From Perkinsus olseni (Eukaryota > Perkinsozoa > Perkinsida), in assembly GCA_013115125.1 (NCBI GenBank), contig JABANN010000012.1:1-64000 (forward strand): a DNA stretch of 64,000 nt, given 5' to 3'. The notes beneath the pieces were generated by a model. It made no database searches and was not told where the DNA came from. It worked only from the letters and a program-made list of their open reading frames with translations. Below are positions 21,044-30,468 of the stretch, one piece after another (within the stretch, counting starts at the first letter, position 1; every line of letters starts with the position of its first letter). The translations under genes and the position numbers were made by a program.

Positions 21044-22334
21044 TCACCCAACCCTACGACGCTCCATTGCCTCCACTTGCTTCTGTATAATGGGGAAACA
21101 CGCTTTACACGCAATAACATCGCCTTCATGAGGCGTACTGTGTTCAGACAAGAATGAACGGCAATCGTCATCTGTACAGAACCGCAACCACCGAGTGACC
21201 ACGGGCACTCTCAGTTGCATGTACGCCTTGGTGATGCATCGAAGGAATCTTAGTCGGAGGTCACCCACGAAGAGCTCGAGAAGGGCCAACATGTGAGATG
21301 GCACCATTGACCCGAATCGCTGCGGTCGTTCACACAGACACCCGTACACTTTGAGAATCCGGAAGTAGTCGCCAACCGCCGCCCAGGAGCGGACTTTAAG
21401 AGCAGAGCGAACGAACTTGTGCTTTCTGATGCATCCGGGCATACTGTTAAGGCGACGAAGGAACCTCAGTTGGTCCGCATGGAAGTTTTGTAACGCGCTG
21501 TAGACAATCTCGTAGGCAAGAAACTCGGCCTGGACGTCTTCGGACAGGACGGTGGACCCCACATGGATCTGTCGCGTCACGGCAGACAAGCATTGGATAA
21601 ACTGCACCAGATCGTGAGAATCGAGTGCCCATCTGGCGTTAGTAGTGTAGACACTCAAAGACAGCTCAGAGCCATCGAGGCCTTGGACCTGAACCCACTG
21701 ACTCCGGCTGGTTCAATGATAGAGGGACACTGCACCTTTATATCCTGACGGATGGCTCGGAGTTGGCCGCTGACGTACTCCCAGGACCTCTCAAGATGTA
21801 TCTCCTGTAGTCGATCGAAGGCCGCCGTTAGCACGGACGGAGGACCTATCTTCATGGTAAGCAAAAGAAGACAGCTGACTCGAAACGCCCGTCGGATTGT
21901 CATCCGCGGCGTTTCCCAGTAATCATGATTATCGTATCCGGCTCAGTAAAGGATAATGAAGAAGACTAGCGCAGGACCTCTCAGTTAGACATAATTAACT
22001 TACGCACGAACTCTGCCTTCGCTGGGCCAGTCAGTCGGAGATACTCCTTTTCCAAATGACGGTAAGTACCTTTCACATACTTCTCGGGTGTGGGAACCTC
22101 ACCGGCGTCATCCGTCTCTACAGTTCGGGTATCTGATTGACCAGGCGCGTTCACCGACCGTGTACTGTAGCCCATCCACAGCTAGTAATAACTACCTGTG
22201 GCCTGGTCGATCTGACGGAAGCGCGCAACTCGGGCAGCCCGACGTTTACGCTCCTCCGCGTCTACTTGTGGCAACCGACCACTACCTCCCGAGGAGTAAA
22301 CCGTGACTCTTTGGCCGAACTTTTGCCGCGGCAT
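21044..22334 (-). CDS. SAC3/GANP/THP3 family protein, LENG8-like
   Basis: Four exons (22334-22196, 22132-22004, 21845-21736, 21664-21044) join in phase to 332 residues. After an Arg/Lys-rich start, the THP3/LENG8 entry motif is seen (L-E-K-E-Y-L-R-L-T, then V-R-P), followed by W-E-Y-V-S-G-Q-L-R-A-I-R-Q-D, which matches the family's Q-L-K-S-I-R-Q-D block. Next come V-Y-T-T-N-A-R-W-A-L and a PCI-like helical region with A-L-K-V-R-S-W-A-A-V-G-D-Y-F-R-I-L-K-V-Y. The start ATG follows no in-frame alternative and gives R-K-R-R-A-A-R soon after. These proteins act in mRNP assembly, splicing-coupled export or transcription elongation in the nucleus. It is shorter than animal LENG8, lacking a long N-terminal tail. 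The exon 3/4 junction is the least certain. Confidence 0.85.
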
Positions 22335-22424
22335 TCAGAATAGGGTTCCTTCGCTCCGCTATCAACACCAACTGTTAACACAAAAAGGCCGCGTTAAAAG
22401 AGGAAACGTATAAAATATACACAA

Positions 22425-24008
22425 CTAATGACCGGACAACTGTCTTGAGAACTGCCCAATGACCGGAGGTACCGACCCTGCATGGGTCGATTCTACGGCA
22501 GCGACCAGGTGCTTTGCGAAGGACGACTTCCTCAACGCCGGTAGCTGTTCTTTCAACTTCCACACCAGCCGACTCCGTTCGATCATCTCGCTCGGTGCTA
22601 ATTCAAGTAGCCGTGACACGATGGCGCATCCGTAGCGATCTCGCAACATAACAGACAGGGCCGCAGCCTCTCCAGCACTGCCACCCCACGCCACAATGGA
22701 AGCAGCCTCATCACCAGAGTCTCCAAGTACCACCGAAATCACGTGTGCCAACTCGGACATGCTCAAATGCTGCAGACACTTGTCCACCACATTCGTGGAG
22801 AACTTGTGGCACGACGCGGCCGCAAAGTCCTCCATCACGTAGCTGTATATTGCCTTGCGGTCTCTCTGTGTGCCATAGACGATGACATGTTGGATAACAT
22901 AATTGCCAAATGAATTAGTACTCAGTTCCGCGCACGCCCTGACAATCGATGTCCGCATCTTGGTAATCATATCAGTCGGACAAGTCTCGAGTAACCTCTG
23001 TATCACCCTACAGCCGCACGCGTGAGCCGCAAGCCAGCTCGCTGAGGGCGTCACCGCATCCACTATAAACTGCAATTTCTGCACCGGCCGCTCCACTTCA
23101 ATGACCTTCTGAATCACATGATTGCCATGAGCATCTTCCACACACTCCTGTATCCTCCCTTTCAGCTCACTCACCAACAGCGCGTGCTGCTGTGGCAAGG
23201 GCACACACGTTGCCGCTACGGCCCGCTGTATCACCCGACAACCGTACACATGCACTGACAGCCGGAAGACCTCTCCAACAAGTTGCTCGACTATCAGGCC
23301 CAATCGTGTCTCGTTATCGGCGCTCGCTTCAATCATCTTCTGAACAACATAATTACCATAACTATCAGTCGACAAATCAGTGACATGCTCCAACAACTCG
23401 GACACTATCAAATTAGCCTCGCCCTCGTCAACTGAATCCAGCCTGAGTTGGACGAAACGACACCCCCATTGATCAGTAGCTAGCTGCAAGATGTGCCCTT
23501 TCACATCATAAATCGTCTTAGCGTGCTGCCACAGTTCCTGAAGCTCGCTCTTCACCGCGTCTTTCCCACCATCCCTTTGCTGCTGCTGCCCCCGTTTCTT
23601 GCGTCCCTTCCCCGCTACTACCGGCACACTAGTCGAGACCTCAGGCGATACCAGTGGAGGGGTCACCAGAGGCGCTTGCCGATGAGGTTTAATGATCCCA
23701 TCTTCGACAACACTGCCTGTCGAACCCGTCGGTGCTCCATCCGAATCTCCTGGCGACAGGGACGGCCTGGCATCATCCCCACGAGTCGCGGGCGCTGGAG
23801 GCTCTGGAGTGTCTGAACCCAGCTGTCCTCTGATGTGCTTCTCCAAGACCAGCGGTATTTCCGTGGTTGGCAGGTACTTGAGGATATCCACCCAGCCCAT
23901 ATCTACCTCCGCCTCCGGTGTGTCTGAGGCTTCATCCGGCGAGTCGACAAGTTCCAACAAGACGTCCGAGGCGAGAGGACGACGATCATTGTCGTGCCGT
24001 GTAACCAT
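22425..24008 (-). CDS. Pumilio-family (PUF) RNA-binding protein
   Basis: One exon of 527 residues. The ATG at 24008 was chosen because upstream in-frame sequence has no other ATG and loses protein character. Residues 1-155 are Asp/Glu/Pro/Ser-rich with a basic R-K-K-R-G-Q-Q-Q-Q patch. From residue 160 there are about eight PUF repeats, each with a recognition helix: G-C-R-F-V-Q, G-N-Y-V-V-Q, G-C-R-V-I-Q, G-N-H-V-I-Q, G-C-R-V-I-Q, G-N-Y-V-I-Q, S-T-N-V-V-D and G-C-A-I-V-S. Alternating C/N-x-x-Q codes are usual for Pumilio domains that bind UGUA-type 3' UTR elements and repress or destabilise mRNA. Repeats 7 and 8 have the normal S-x-x-x-x-E-like and atypical codes. Its stop lies 91 bp from the LENG8-like start, same strand. 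Confidence 0.92.
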   Translation of the reverse strand: MVTRHDNDRRPLASDVLLELVDSPDEASDTPEAEVDMGWVDILKYLPTTEIPLVLEKHIRGQLGSDTPEPPAPATRGDDARPSLSPGDSDGAPTGSTGSVVEDGIIKPHRQAPLVTPPLVSPEVSTSVPVVAGKGRKKRGQQQQRDGGKDAVKSELQELWQHAKTIYDVKGHILQLATDQWGCRFVQLRLDSVDEGEANLIVSELLEHVTDLSTDSYGNYVVQKMIEASADNETRLGLIVEQLVGEVFRLSVHVYGCRVIQRAVAATCVPLPQQHALLVSELKGRIQECVEDAHGNHVIQKVIEVERPVQKLQFIVDAVTPSASWLAAHACGCRVIQRLLETCPTDMITKMRTSIVRACAELSTNSFGNYVIQHVIVYGTQRDRKAIYSYVMEDFAAASCHKFSTNVVDKCLQHLSMSELAHVISVVLGDSGDEAASIVAWGGSAGEAAALSVMLRDRYGCAIVSRLLELAPSEMIERSRLVWKLKEQLPALRKSSFAKHLVAAVESTHAGSVPPVIGQFSRQLSGH

Positions 24009-24521
24009 AGAATTAGAGAAAAATAGTAACTGCTGGTCGACGGCCTTGGAATCAGTCCGCAGGGTGAGTAGAAAGATTGACCCAACACTAGGACACCAAG
24101 TCGAGCGGAAGCGGAGAATCGCAGCCTGACTCCAGCCGTGACCACTGCACTGATAAGCAGTCCAAAATAGCATTCTTGTCGCAACATTTAATAACACTTT
24201 CACGGGTTCCAACAAAAGGATACTGTTGGTCAGGGTTATTATTCTACTGGAGAGTCGCGTAGAAGAAGGCCATCACGGCCATCGAGACGGCGACTCCCAC
24301 GACGTTGACCTGTGACAGAAGTAGCTGGGGGACACGATGGCGACGGTTGGTGTACTACCGGCTGTCCCCTCGGTGAGCATGCTAATCCCATCGCAGTCGC
24401 TAAGCCATAGATAAGGACGGTGTCAGACGTTTCCTTCACGACGGACTTCCTCGCTGGTCCTCTTAGTGCACTGATATTTCGAATGCATACTCGATAACTG
24501 AGATTACACAACGGACGAAAA

Positions 24522-24594
24522 TGCCCACGGGAAGATTTGAACCACAGACCTAATGATTAGTAGAACAGGACTCTAATGGTTAAACTATACGACG
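24522..24594 (-). tRNA. tRNA-like sequence, probably decayed
   Basis: Read on the minus strand, a box-A-like TATAGTTTAACCATTAG is followed about 40 nt later by a box-B-like GGTTCAAATC, then CCCGTGGGCA and a TTTT terminator. The length is about 73 nt. I cannot draw a full acceptor stem or a clean anticodon arm, so this is a pseudogene, a tRNA-derived element or a highly divergent tRNA. It begins a few bases after the stop codon of the prenyltransferase gene. Confidence 0.3.
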
Positions 24595-24598
24595 ATTA

Positions 24599-26613
24599 TT
24601 ACATCTGCCACAGGGATCTCGGAATCACCAAGAAAGTAAGAAGAAGGCCGGGACAGTTGTACTTGTCCATAAGCCAAGCTGTAATGAAATGAGGCGCCAC
24701 CTGCAGCGTTGCGAAGTACCTAACATTCACCCGCCTGCAACGGACATTCCACACAACTGGCCAGATTTCGTTCGCCAGCGTTTCTAGACAGGGCGAGGTG
24801 GCGAACCGAAGCTTACACGCGGCTGAGCTTAGGGCCCAACATCGATGCAAGGGTGTTCACTCCCATGGCCTTGTCCTCTTCCATGTCTCGAATATTATTG
24901 GAGTTGAGGATCTGATGCACCATGAATGAGGATCAAGGTAGCTCGAGAGGGACTCACCGCCACGACCAACAGCAGGATGGGTAACGTGAATAAGAAAATC
25001 TCGCCAAAGATGGGCGTGGACTGATCCGGGTTGGTGAGGCAGAGAAGGAAATAGTACGTCGTCATCGGGCCGAAGGTGATGAAGCTGAAGCGAGGGGCTA
25101 TGGAGACTGGACTGAGAAGTGCTGAGAGACTTACATAAGGAGGTCACCAAGGCCGATGTATTTGAACGGGAGAGGACCGGCAGTGTATATGAACTGAGTA
25201 GAGGAACGGTGGGAGCCGCAGCGAAGGTCGCCGTGTCCCTTACCGCAGCGAGACCGCCCACGGTTGCCAAGACTGTAAGTGATAGCTTGTACTCAGGGGG
25301 GACCATCATGCCACAACGGACAAGTAGAGCGACGAACAACCCGAACAGAGACGCCGCCGATGCTATCTGCACATAACAATCAAGTGACGCAGCTGGCCAT
25401 CCCGAATCTAGTATCCGAGTTCCCAGAAAACATCGGGTTAGTACATATACGAGTACGCGCCAAGCAGCATTGCTTCTGCAGCAACAGAGCTGTTTCGATC
25501 CGTACTCAACATGATCATGGGCCCCTCTCAGCCCGTCTTATTACCATAGTTCGCATGGACATATGACCATCAACGATCGACCTATCGGCTGCCGTCTCGA
25601 CGTTATCAACTCCGTTCCACAGATCCGCAATCGAGTTTATCTGATTCGCGGAGGCTTGCACCGCCACGAGTGAAAAAATCTGAACGACGCGAACAGGTAT
25701 CATCGATCTGGGAAAGTGTCAATCGTATTATTACCAACTCGGTCACGTGGGGCACGCTCGAGAGCTCCAATCCAAGCCAATTGACCACAGCAGCCGTGAC
25801 CAGCAGTGGAGCGAGAGCCGCGGGAAAGGTCCAAGGCCGAACGGACACGAACTAGGATGATAGACGATGCTGCATCGAGGAGCGGTCATGGGATGGTAAC
25901 GGTACCCAGGTGAGGAAGAGGGAAGGCCCTTGCGAGATCTTGGACAGCCTAGCAGCTCCCTTCAATGCCACTATCAGCGCTAAACGTGGAGCTAGCTGTG
26001 TTGTGTTGAACCCTAAGGAGAAAAAGCAGGCGGACGGTCGGTTGAGCGAGAGTATAGAAGCGCTTACCCATGGCTAGCACTCTAACGAGGCACTGACACG
26101 CTGTCGCCACGGTCATTAGTTTGGTACCGACCATGAACACGGTCCTGTTGCCGAGCACAGGAACTGGACCGATGAGCGTCGCAATGCATGCACATCCACT
26201 GATGAGGGTGAATACCTGAATACCCGTTCGCCTTCAACAACACACAAGAGCTCCAGCCGGCTACTACCCAATGGATGACGATGCAAAATTGTCTCGGCAG
26301 AGCGGGGAAGGCCGGATTCACGAGCTCGTCCACAGTTCCAGCGAAAGACCTGCGGGAATTTCCGAAGTTAAAGGGCGTGAGTCTCCGTCTCACCTTTCCT
26401 CGGTCCATCCGCAGGACCAAGCGAACCAGGCGGCCAAGGCTCCCGACACGACCATCTCCACTACAGGCAGCATCCTGATAAAGATCGTTGCACAAGGCCT
26501 GCCTCAGTAATCCCCTACTTGCTCTCCTTTGCGACGTGCGGCTTCTCCTCTACCTTCTTTGACTTGCTATTCCCAGCAGCAGCGGCAGCTGAGGACTTGC
26601 TCTTGGCGACCAT
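24599..26613 (-). CDS. UBIAD1/MenA-like UbiA prenyltransferase with fused multi-pass N-terminus
   Basis: Multi-exon minus-strand gene from ATG 26613 to TAA 24599. The C-terminal 300 residues are UbiA: V-R-P-W-T-F-P-A-A-L-A-P at the entry, a first Asp-rich motif in A-D-L-W-N-G-V-D-N..D-R-S-I-V-D, F-K-Y-I-G-L-G-D-L-L-I-F-I-T-F-G-P, and the second Asp motif N-S-N-N-I-R-D-M-E-E-D. UBIAD1/MenA transfers prenyl chains to naphthoquinone rings in membranes. The first ~200 residues (a basic Ala/Lys start, then four or five membrane segments) do not belong to UbiA. They are joined because the UbiA exon at about 25853 has no Met of its own and a GTACCG..CCTAG intron links the frames in phase. Intron 1 would be only 20 nt (26499-26518). 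If the join is wrong, there are two tightly spaced genes. Confidence 0.7.
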
Positions 26614-26766
26614 TCTATGCAACTTCTGGAACAGCACTGAGGAGATAATTGACGCTTTGTAAACACACGGCCAATACAATCGTTGTAAGCAGATTCGAAA
26701 CACGTGGAGAGAGGCACATGCGTCGCACGTACCCAAAAATTTACGTCCCTCCAGAAATTGTCAAAA

Positions 26767-26842
26767 TGCCGGGTGCTGGAATTGAACCGGGACCTTCCGG
26801 TTGGCAGAAGACGCTCTGCGTTACCGTCTTACCCCGTGGGCA
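26767..26842 (-). tRNA. tRNA-like sequence, probably decayed
   Basis: On the minus strand 76 nt begin TGCCCACGGGG, contain a D-arm-like GGTAAGACGGTAACGC and a box-B-like GGTTCAATTCC, and end GGCA before TTTT. CTTCT/GGAAG can form an anticodon stem, but the acceptor ends pair for only about four bases. It is probably a pseudogene or tRNA-derived element. It lies upstream of the prenyltransferase gene, opposite the first copy. Confidence 0.3.
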
Positions 26843-27572
26843 GTGAGGGTCGTTACTGATAATCTTCGAGACTCAACTAATAATTTCATTACTGAACGGT
26901 AATTATCGTTCACTCCGGTCAAGAGTACATCGTCGCCGACGCCGAGTCACAAACAAGAAAATCGTATGTCGCGGATGAGGCACAGACCGCGGCGGCCAGC
27001 CCGACGAGGTATTCCTTCGGTGAGAGGAGAACAGCTCGACGAATACAGTGAGCCCTGTGGCTCTTCTTCATAGTGTGATGTATGGTAAGAGCTCAATGGA
27101 GATGCAGATAAGCTGGCATGCGTCCGAGTTTCGATCGGTGGGAGTCGTACGTACGCCACTGGACACAACTTCATCATGATGAACGCGATGAAAAAAGTCT
27201 CTTGACTGCAGTTATCTGGTTACGGAAGTATGCGCAGAGCAACTGACCGGAAGAACTGCAATCGTGGCTGCCAAAGCGAAACTTTTCAGCGTTCTCTGAA
27301 AACCAAACTTGCTGCATCACGCTTATCTCACGTGAGACCAACAAGTCAGAGGTGCTCATTGGTCGAAAGTGGGGGAAGCCAAGCCGCAGTGATAGATTCC
27401 GTTTGAACGAATCGACTTCCGAGAGGCATGACGATGCTGCGCAGCAAGGTTGCGAGGAGGTTGAATAAATCGATACATAAAACAAGTCATTCGGCTGACT
27501 GCAGCACAACAATACGCAGTCCGTATCTTCACGGCTACCCGATCCGTTCGGCCGGTGCGTGCTGACCAAATC

Positions 27573-28874
27573 TCAGAACTGGAGAACTGCACCATAAACC
27601 CCTATGACGATGACAACTAAGCCGATCGCAATGAGTAATACATGCAGGAGAAGTTCCCATTTTGCGAAGGGTAACTTGTGCTGCCTTTTTATTTTCATAT
27701 AGCACGCGATGGGAAACAGAATAGAGATCTGTGTCACACAGAGGGCGCCTATCATGCTCACCAGACTACTGACGTCGGGGACGACTATCGCTATGCATCC
27801 ATCAAGAATGACGAGACAAGTCCGACCGACAAGACAGGCGATCTTGGTGTGCGAGGCAGACGATTGCCTCCTCTCACCAACGTTAGAGCTCAGCACGTCG
27901 ATCTGCTTCGCCGTCGGCGTAAACAGAACGAGGAAATGTGGTAACATGACTATTAGTATCACAATATTGATGAGCCAACCGAAGACGTCGAGAGGCTGGC
28001 CGGGTGGGGATATCGCGTCTACGATCGTATCGACCTTCGTTAGGAATTGGCCATACGCCGCGTAGCCGAGCTCCATAACGGACATGTACAACAGAGTTAT
28101 CAACAATACCGCGGCAATTAACGTTTTGGGGAAATCCATGGGCCTGTTCATGTGGTAGCACACCGTGGGACTCGTCGCCGTGAAAGCAAAGACGAAGAAG
28201 TAGGAGGCTAAATTCGACAAGAAGTCGATAGCTCCTCGAGGCGCAGTTACAAGGCTGTCAGGGGCGCTACCAGAGATTAACCTGTTAGCCGAAGCAACGA
28301 GAATAACAATGACCATGGCCGAAGCAGATGTGACACCAACAGCCGCGACGAGACCGACGTCCTTGACCTCCTTGATCCACGAGAAAGGTATGCCGATAGC
28401 GGTCCAGATCAACGCCCAAATGCGCTTATGAAGAATATGGGTCATTGCATAACACGTTGATCCGAGCAGTACGAGCATCGCGGAGCACACTGATACTAGG
28501 AAGACATGGATGATGACCCCAAAGTAGATCGAAACAGCGGTACCGTAAGAGGCTCGAACAGCTTCCTCGTAGCACCTAACCACTTGATTTTCGCCATCAG
28601 CGGCAAGGTGCAGAGTTTTCCACAGGAGGATGTTGTTGTAGAAGGTGACGGCTGCCGCGAAGGCGAGGCCGATAAGACTGCCGAGCCACCCGGAGCGAGT
28701 GGCTGTACCCGGTAGCGCCAAGATGCCGACGCCAACACAGCCCATAACAATAGTGCAAGCAGCTCTCATCCACCCTAGGCCGGTCGCAGTGTTTGGCACA
28801 TCAGCAGGAGTTGTTTTGATGTCGTCTGTCATATGGCAGCACGAGGAGAGGCCGTACAGCTGCAACTCGCGCAT
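27573..28874 (-). CDS. AAAP-family amino acid transporter (copy 1)
   Basis: One exon of 433 residues from ATG 28874. It is an amino acid/auxin permease (AAAP, SLC36/38-like): G-L-G-W-M-R-A-A-C-T-I-V-M-G-C-V-G-V-G-I-L-A-L-P-G in helix 1 with the family's G-x-G-I-L-x-L-P core, and about eleven transmembrane helices to the C-terminus. The hydrophilic head is about 30 residues. The frame stays open upstream to 29249, so a longer N-terminus cannot be excluded, but the shorter start is shared with copy 2. Nearly identical in layout to copy 2 (30469-31938), its tandem duplicate. Probably moves neutral amino acids with protons at the plasma or vacuolar membrane. Confidence 0.88.
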   Translation of the reverse strand: MRELQLYGLSSCCHMTDDIKTTPADVPNTATGLGWMRAACTIVMGCVGVGILALPGTATRSGWLGSLIGLAFAAAVTFYNNILLWKTLHLAADGENQVVRCYEEAVRASYGTAVSIYFGVIIHVFLVSVCSAMLVLLGSTCYAMTHILHKRIWALIWTAIGIPFSWIKEVKDVGLVAAVGVTSASAMVIVILVASANRLISGSAPDSLVTAPRGAIDFLSNLASYFFVFAFTATSPTVCYHMNRPMDFPKTLIAAVLLITLLYMSVMELGYAAYGQFLTKVDTIVDAISPPGQPLDVFGWLINIVILIVMLPHFLVLFTPTAKQIDVLSSNVGERRQSSASHTKIACLVGRTCLVILDGCIAIVVPDVSSLVSMIGALCVTQISILFPIACYMKIKRQHKLPFAKWELLLHVLLIAIGLVVIVIGVYGAVLQF

Positions 28875-29696
28875 TCGGAAATTGAGGACAAGGAAAGCCC
28901 ACCGATATCCACGGGCACTACTCGAGTACTTCCTAACTGCTTGATATTCGTACAGTGGCTGTACTACAGCCGTCATAGTTCGCCACGCCCCTGTACATGC
29001 GTATCCATGCCCTGTGTGACGCGAGTCAATCGATCCCTCCAAGTTAGCTACACTAGCGCCTCTTCTTTCCAATGGAAAGTTTCCATACCTCGGATCGTAT
29101 CGGCAGTGCTCATCTGTTAATGACGCCATGGTCGCAACTCGATCGGCTTGCTCTTCGCGCGCAAATCTTACGGCGTGAGGCTTCGGGGTCCGGAACTCAA
29201 GGGCGCTTGTACGCCTCAGCCCAAGCCAATATGTCGTCGGTAAAGTCAACTTGACTGTAAGTGGCTGTGCGAAAGCAGTTTGCCCCTGTACTTTGGTTCA
29301 TAATCACTACGAGTTGAAAGGCGGGAGGTAGACTCCCATTCGAGCTCGCCCACGCGGGGAATTAACTTTGCACGCGTGCACATCGTGCATCGCGCACGAC
29401 CGGGTAATGTTCGTAATTGGCGCCAAGCGAGGCCGACACAGGCCGAGGCACCGACCAAGTCGCGGTAGCCGGGCGTTGCGGGATACACGAGAATGGCCCG
29501 GAGGGTGGATATAAACTTCTTAGGCCGGTAACGTTCGATTAGCTCTACAGCATCGCGTGGAATACAAGTTGTATTATACAACCGCCGACTTGCTGGATGA
29601 ATTTCCGTCCGCCGTATCGCTGGGTCGGCCCCATTAGGTAGCCCGCCGTTATCTGAAGCACTGCTCCCTCTCGGATCTGAAAGACTCAGTCGAACA

Positions 29697-30400
29697 ATGC
29701 ATTGTACTAGAACTCGCAGGTCTCCAGCCTTGCAACGCCTCTGGCCGCCTGCTACCGAGACCCTGCGGGCAGGGCAACAGAAATCTACCACCACGAAGGG
29801 TGAATGGAGGCACGACCCTTTCGGATCCCAGAATCTGATCTTCGAACCCCTTCCCGGATATGAGCGTACCTGTGGGCCGTGTCTGGTTAACCAGCGGGTG
29901 CTGGTCCAGCACCGCTAGATCTCCCCCTGGGCCCCAGGGCCTGGGGTCCTCCCAGTGCGCGAAAACATGGTCCGCCGCTCTGGTTAGCGTGTCAGATACT
30001 ACACGCCGCCAGCCAACCGAAGAGTTGATCACACAGTAAGCTCACAGAGCATTCAGCAGCCTCCTTGCTTTCACGCGGTCACTTCACCATCTGCTAGCAT
30101 ACGCGGCTACAGCTAGCCGCTTAAGTTAGTTCCACAGGGGAGTCCACAGCGTCTCTTATGGGCGGCACTGGTAGTGTGGGACGCGCATTCCATCCAGTGG
30201 CTTTTGCTCATCAAGCAACCAGGCCGGAGGTTCTCCTACTACAGCGGTACCAGGGAGGGTTTTTGGCCTACATGTTGCTCAGGTGCGCCTGTTGACTCGC
30301 GTAGCAGTTTTGATGAGCGCACTCGCTCGGCATCCCTGACAGTGCTGGCTGACCAGTCTCAGGACTCGAAGACCTCTGAAACTTGGTGAGCACTAGAGCA
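29697..30400 (-). pseudogene. Remnant of the coiled-coil gene's 3' part
   Basis: The stretch matches 33.43-34.15 kb in order. Shared words include GTGAATGGAGGC, CGGATATGAGCGTAC (29.86 and 33.49 kb), CCATCTGCTAGCATAC (30.09 and 33.77 kb) and the CGCGCATTCCATCCAG/CGCGCATCCCATCCAG pair. On the minus strand the Y-A-H-I-R-E peptide is still readable. No intact frame remains. It sits between the two transporter copies, which fits a duplication of transporter plus flanking coiled-coil gene followed by decay of the extra copy. Confidence 0.6.
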
Positions 30401-30439
30401 CGATAGTTCGCAACGTACAGTATATTGTGAGATCTCCGA

Positions 30440-30460
30440 TTGGTGGTGGTGGTGGTGGTA
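30440..30460. repeat. (TGG)n microsatellite
   Basis: About six to seven TGG/GGT triplets just downstream of the second transporter's stop codon. Confidence 0.8.
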
Positions 30461-30468
30461 AAAATTTT

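Noticed and set aside
22182-22195. A 14-nt GT-AG intron in the LENG8-like gene
   Set aside because: Removing it gives the wrong frame; a 62-nt intron from the same donor to 22133 keeps the family motifs in frame.
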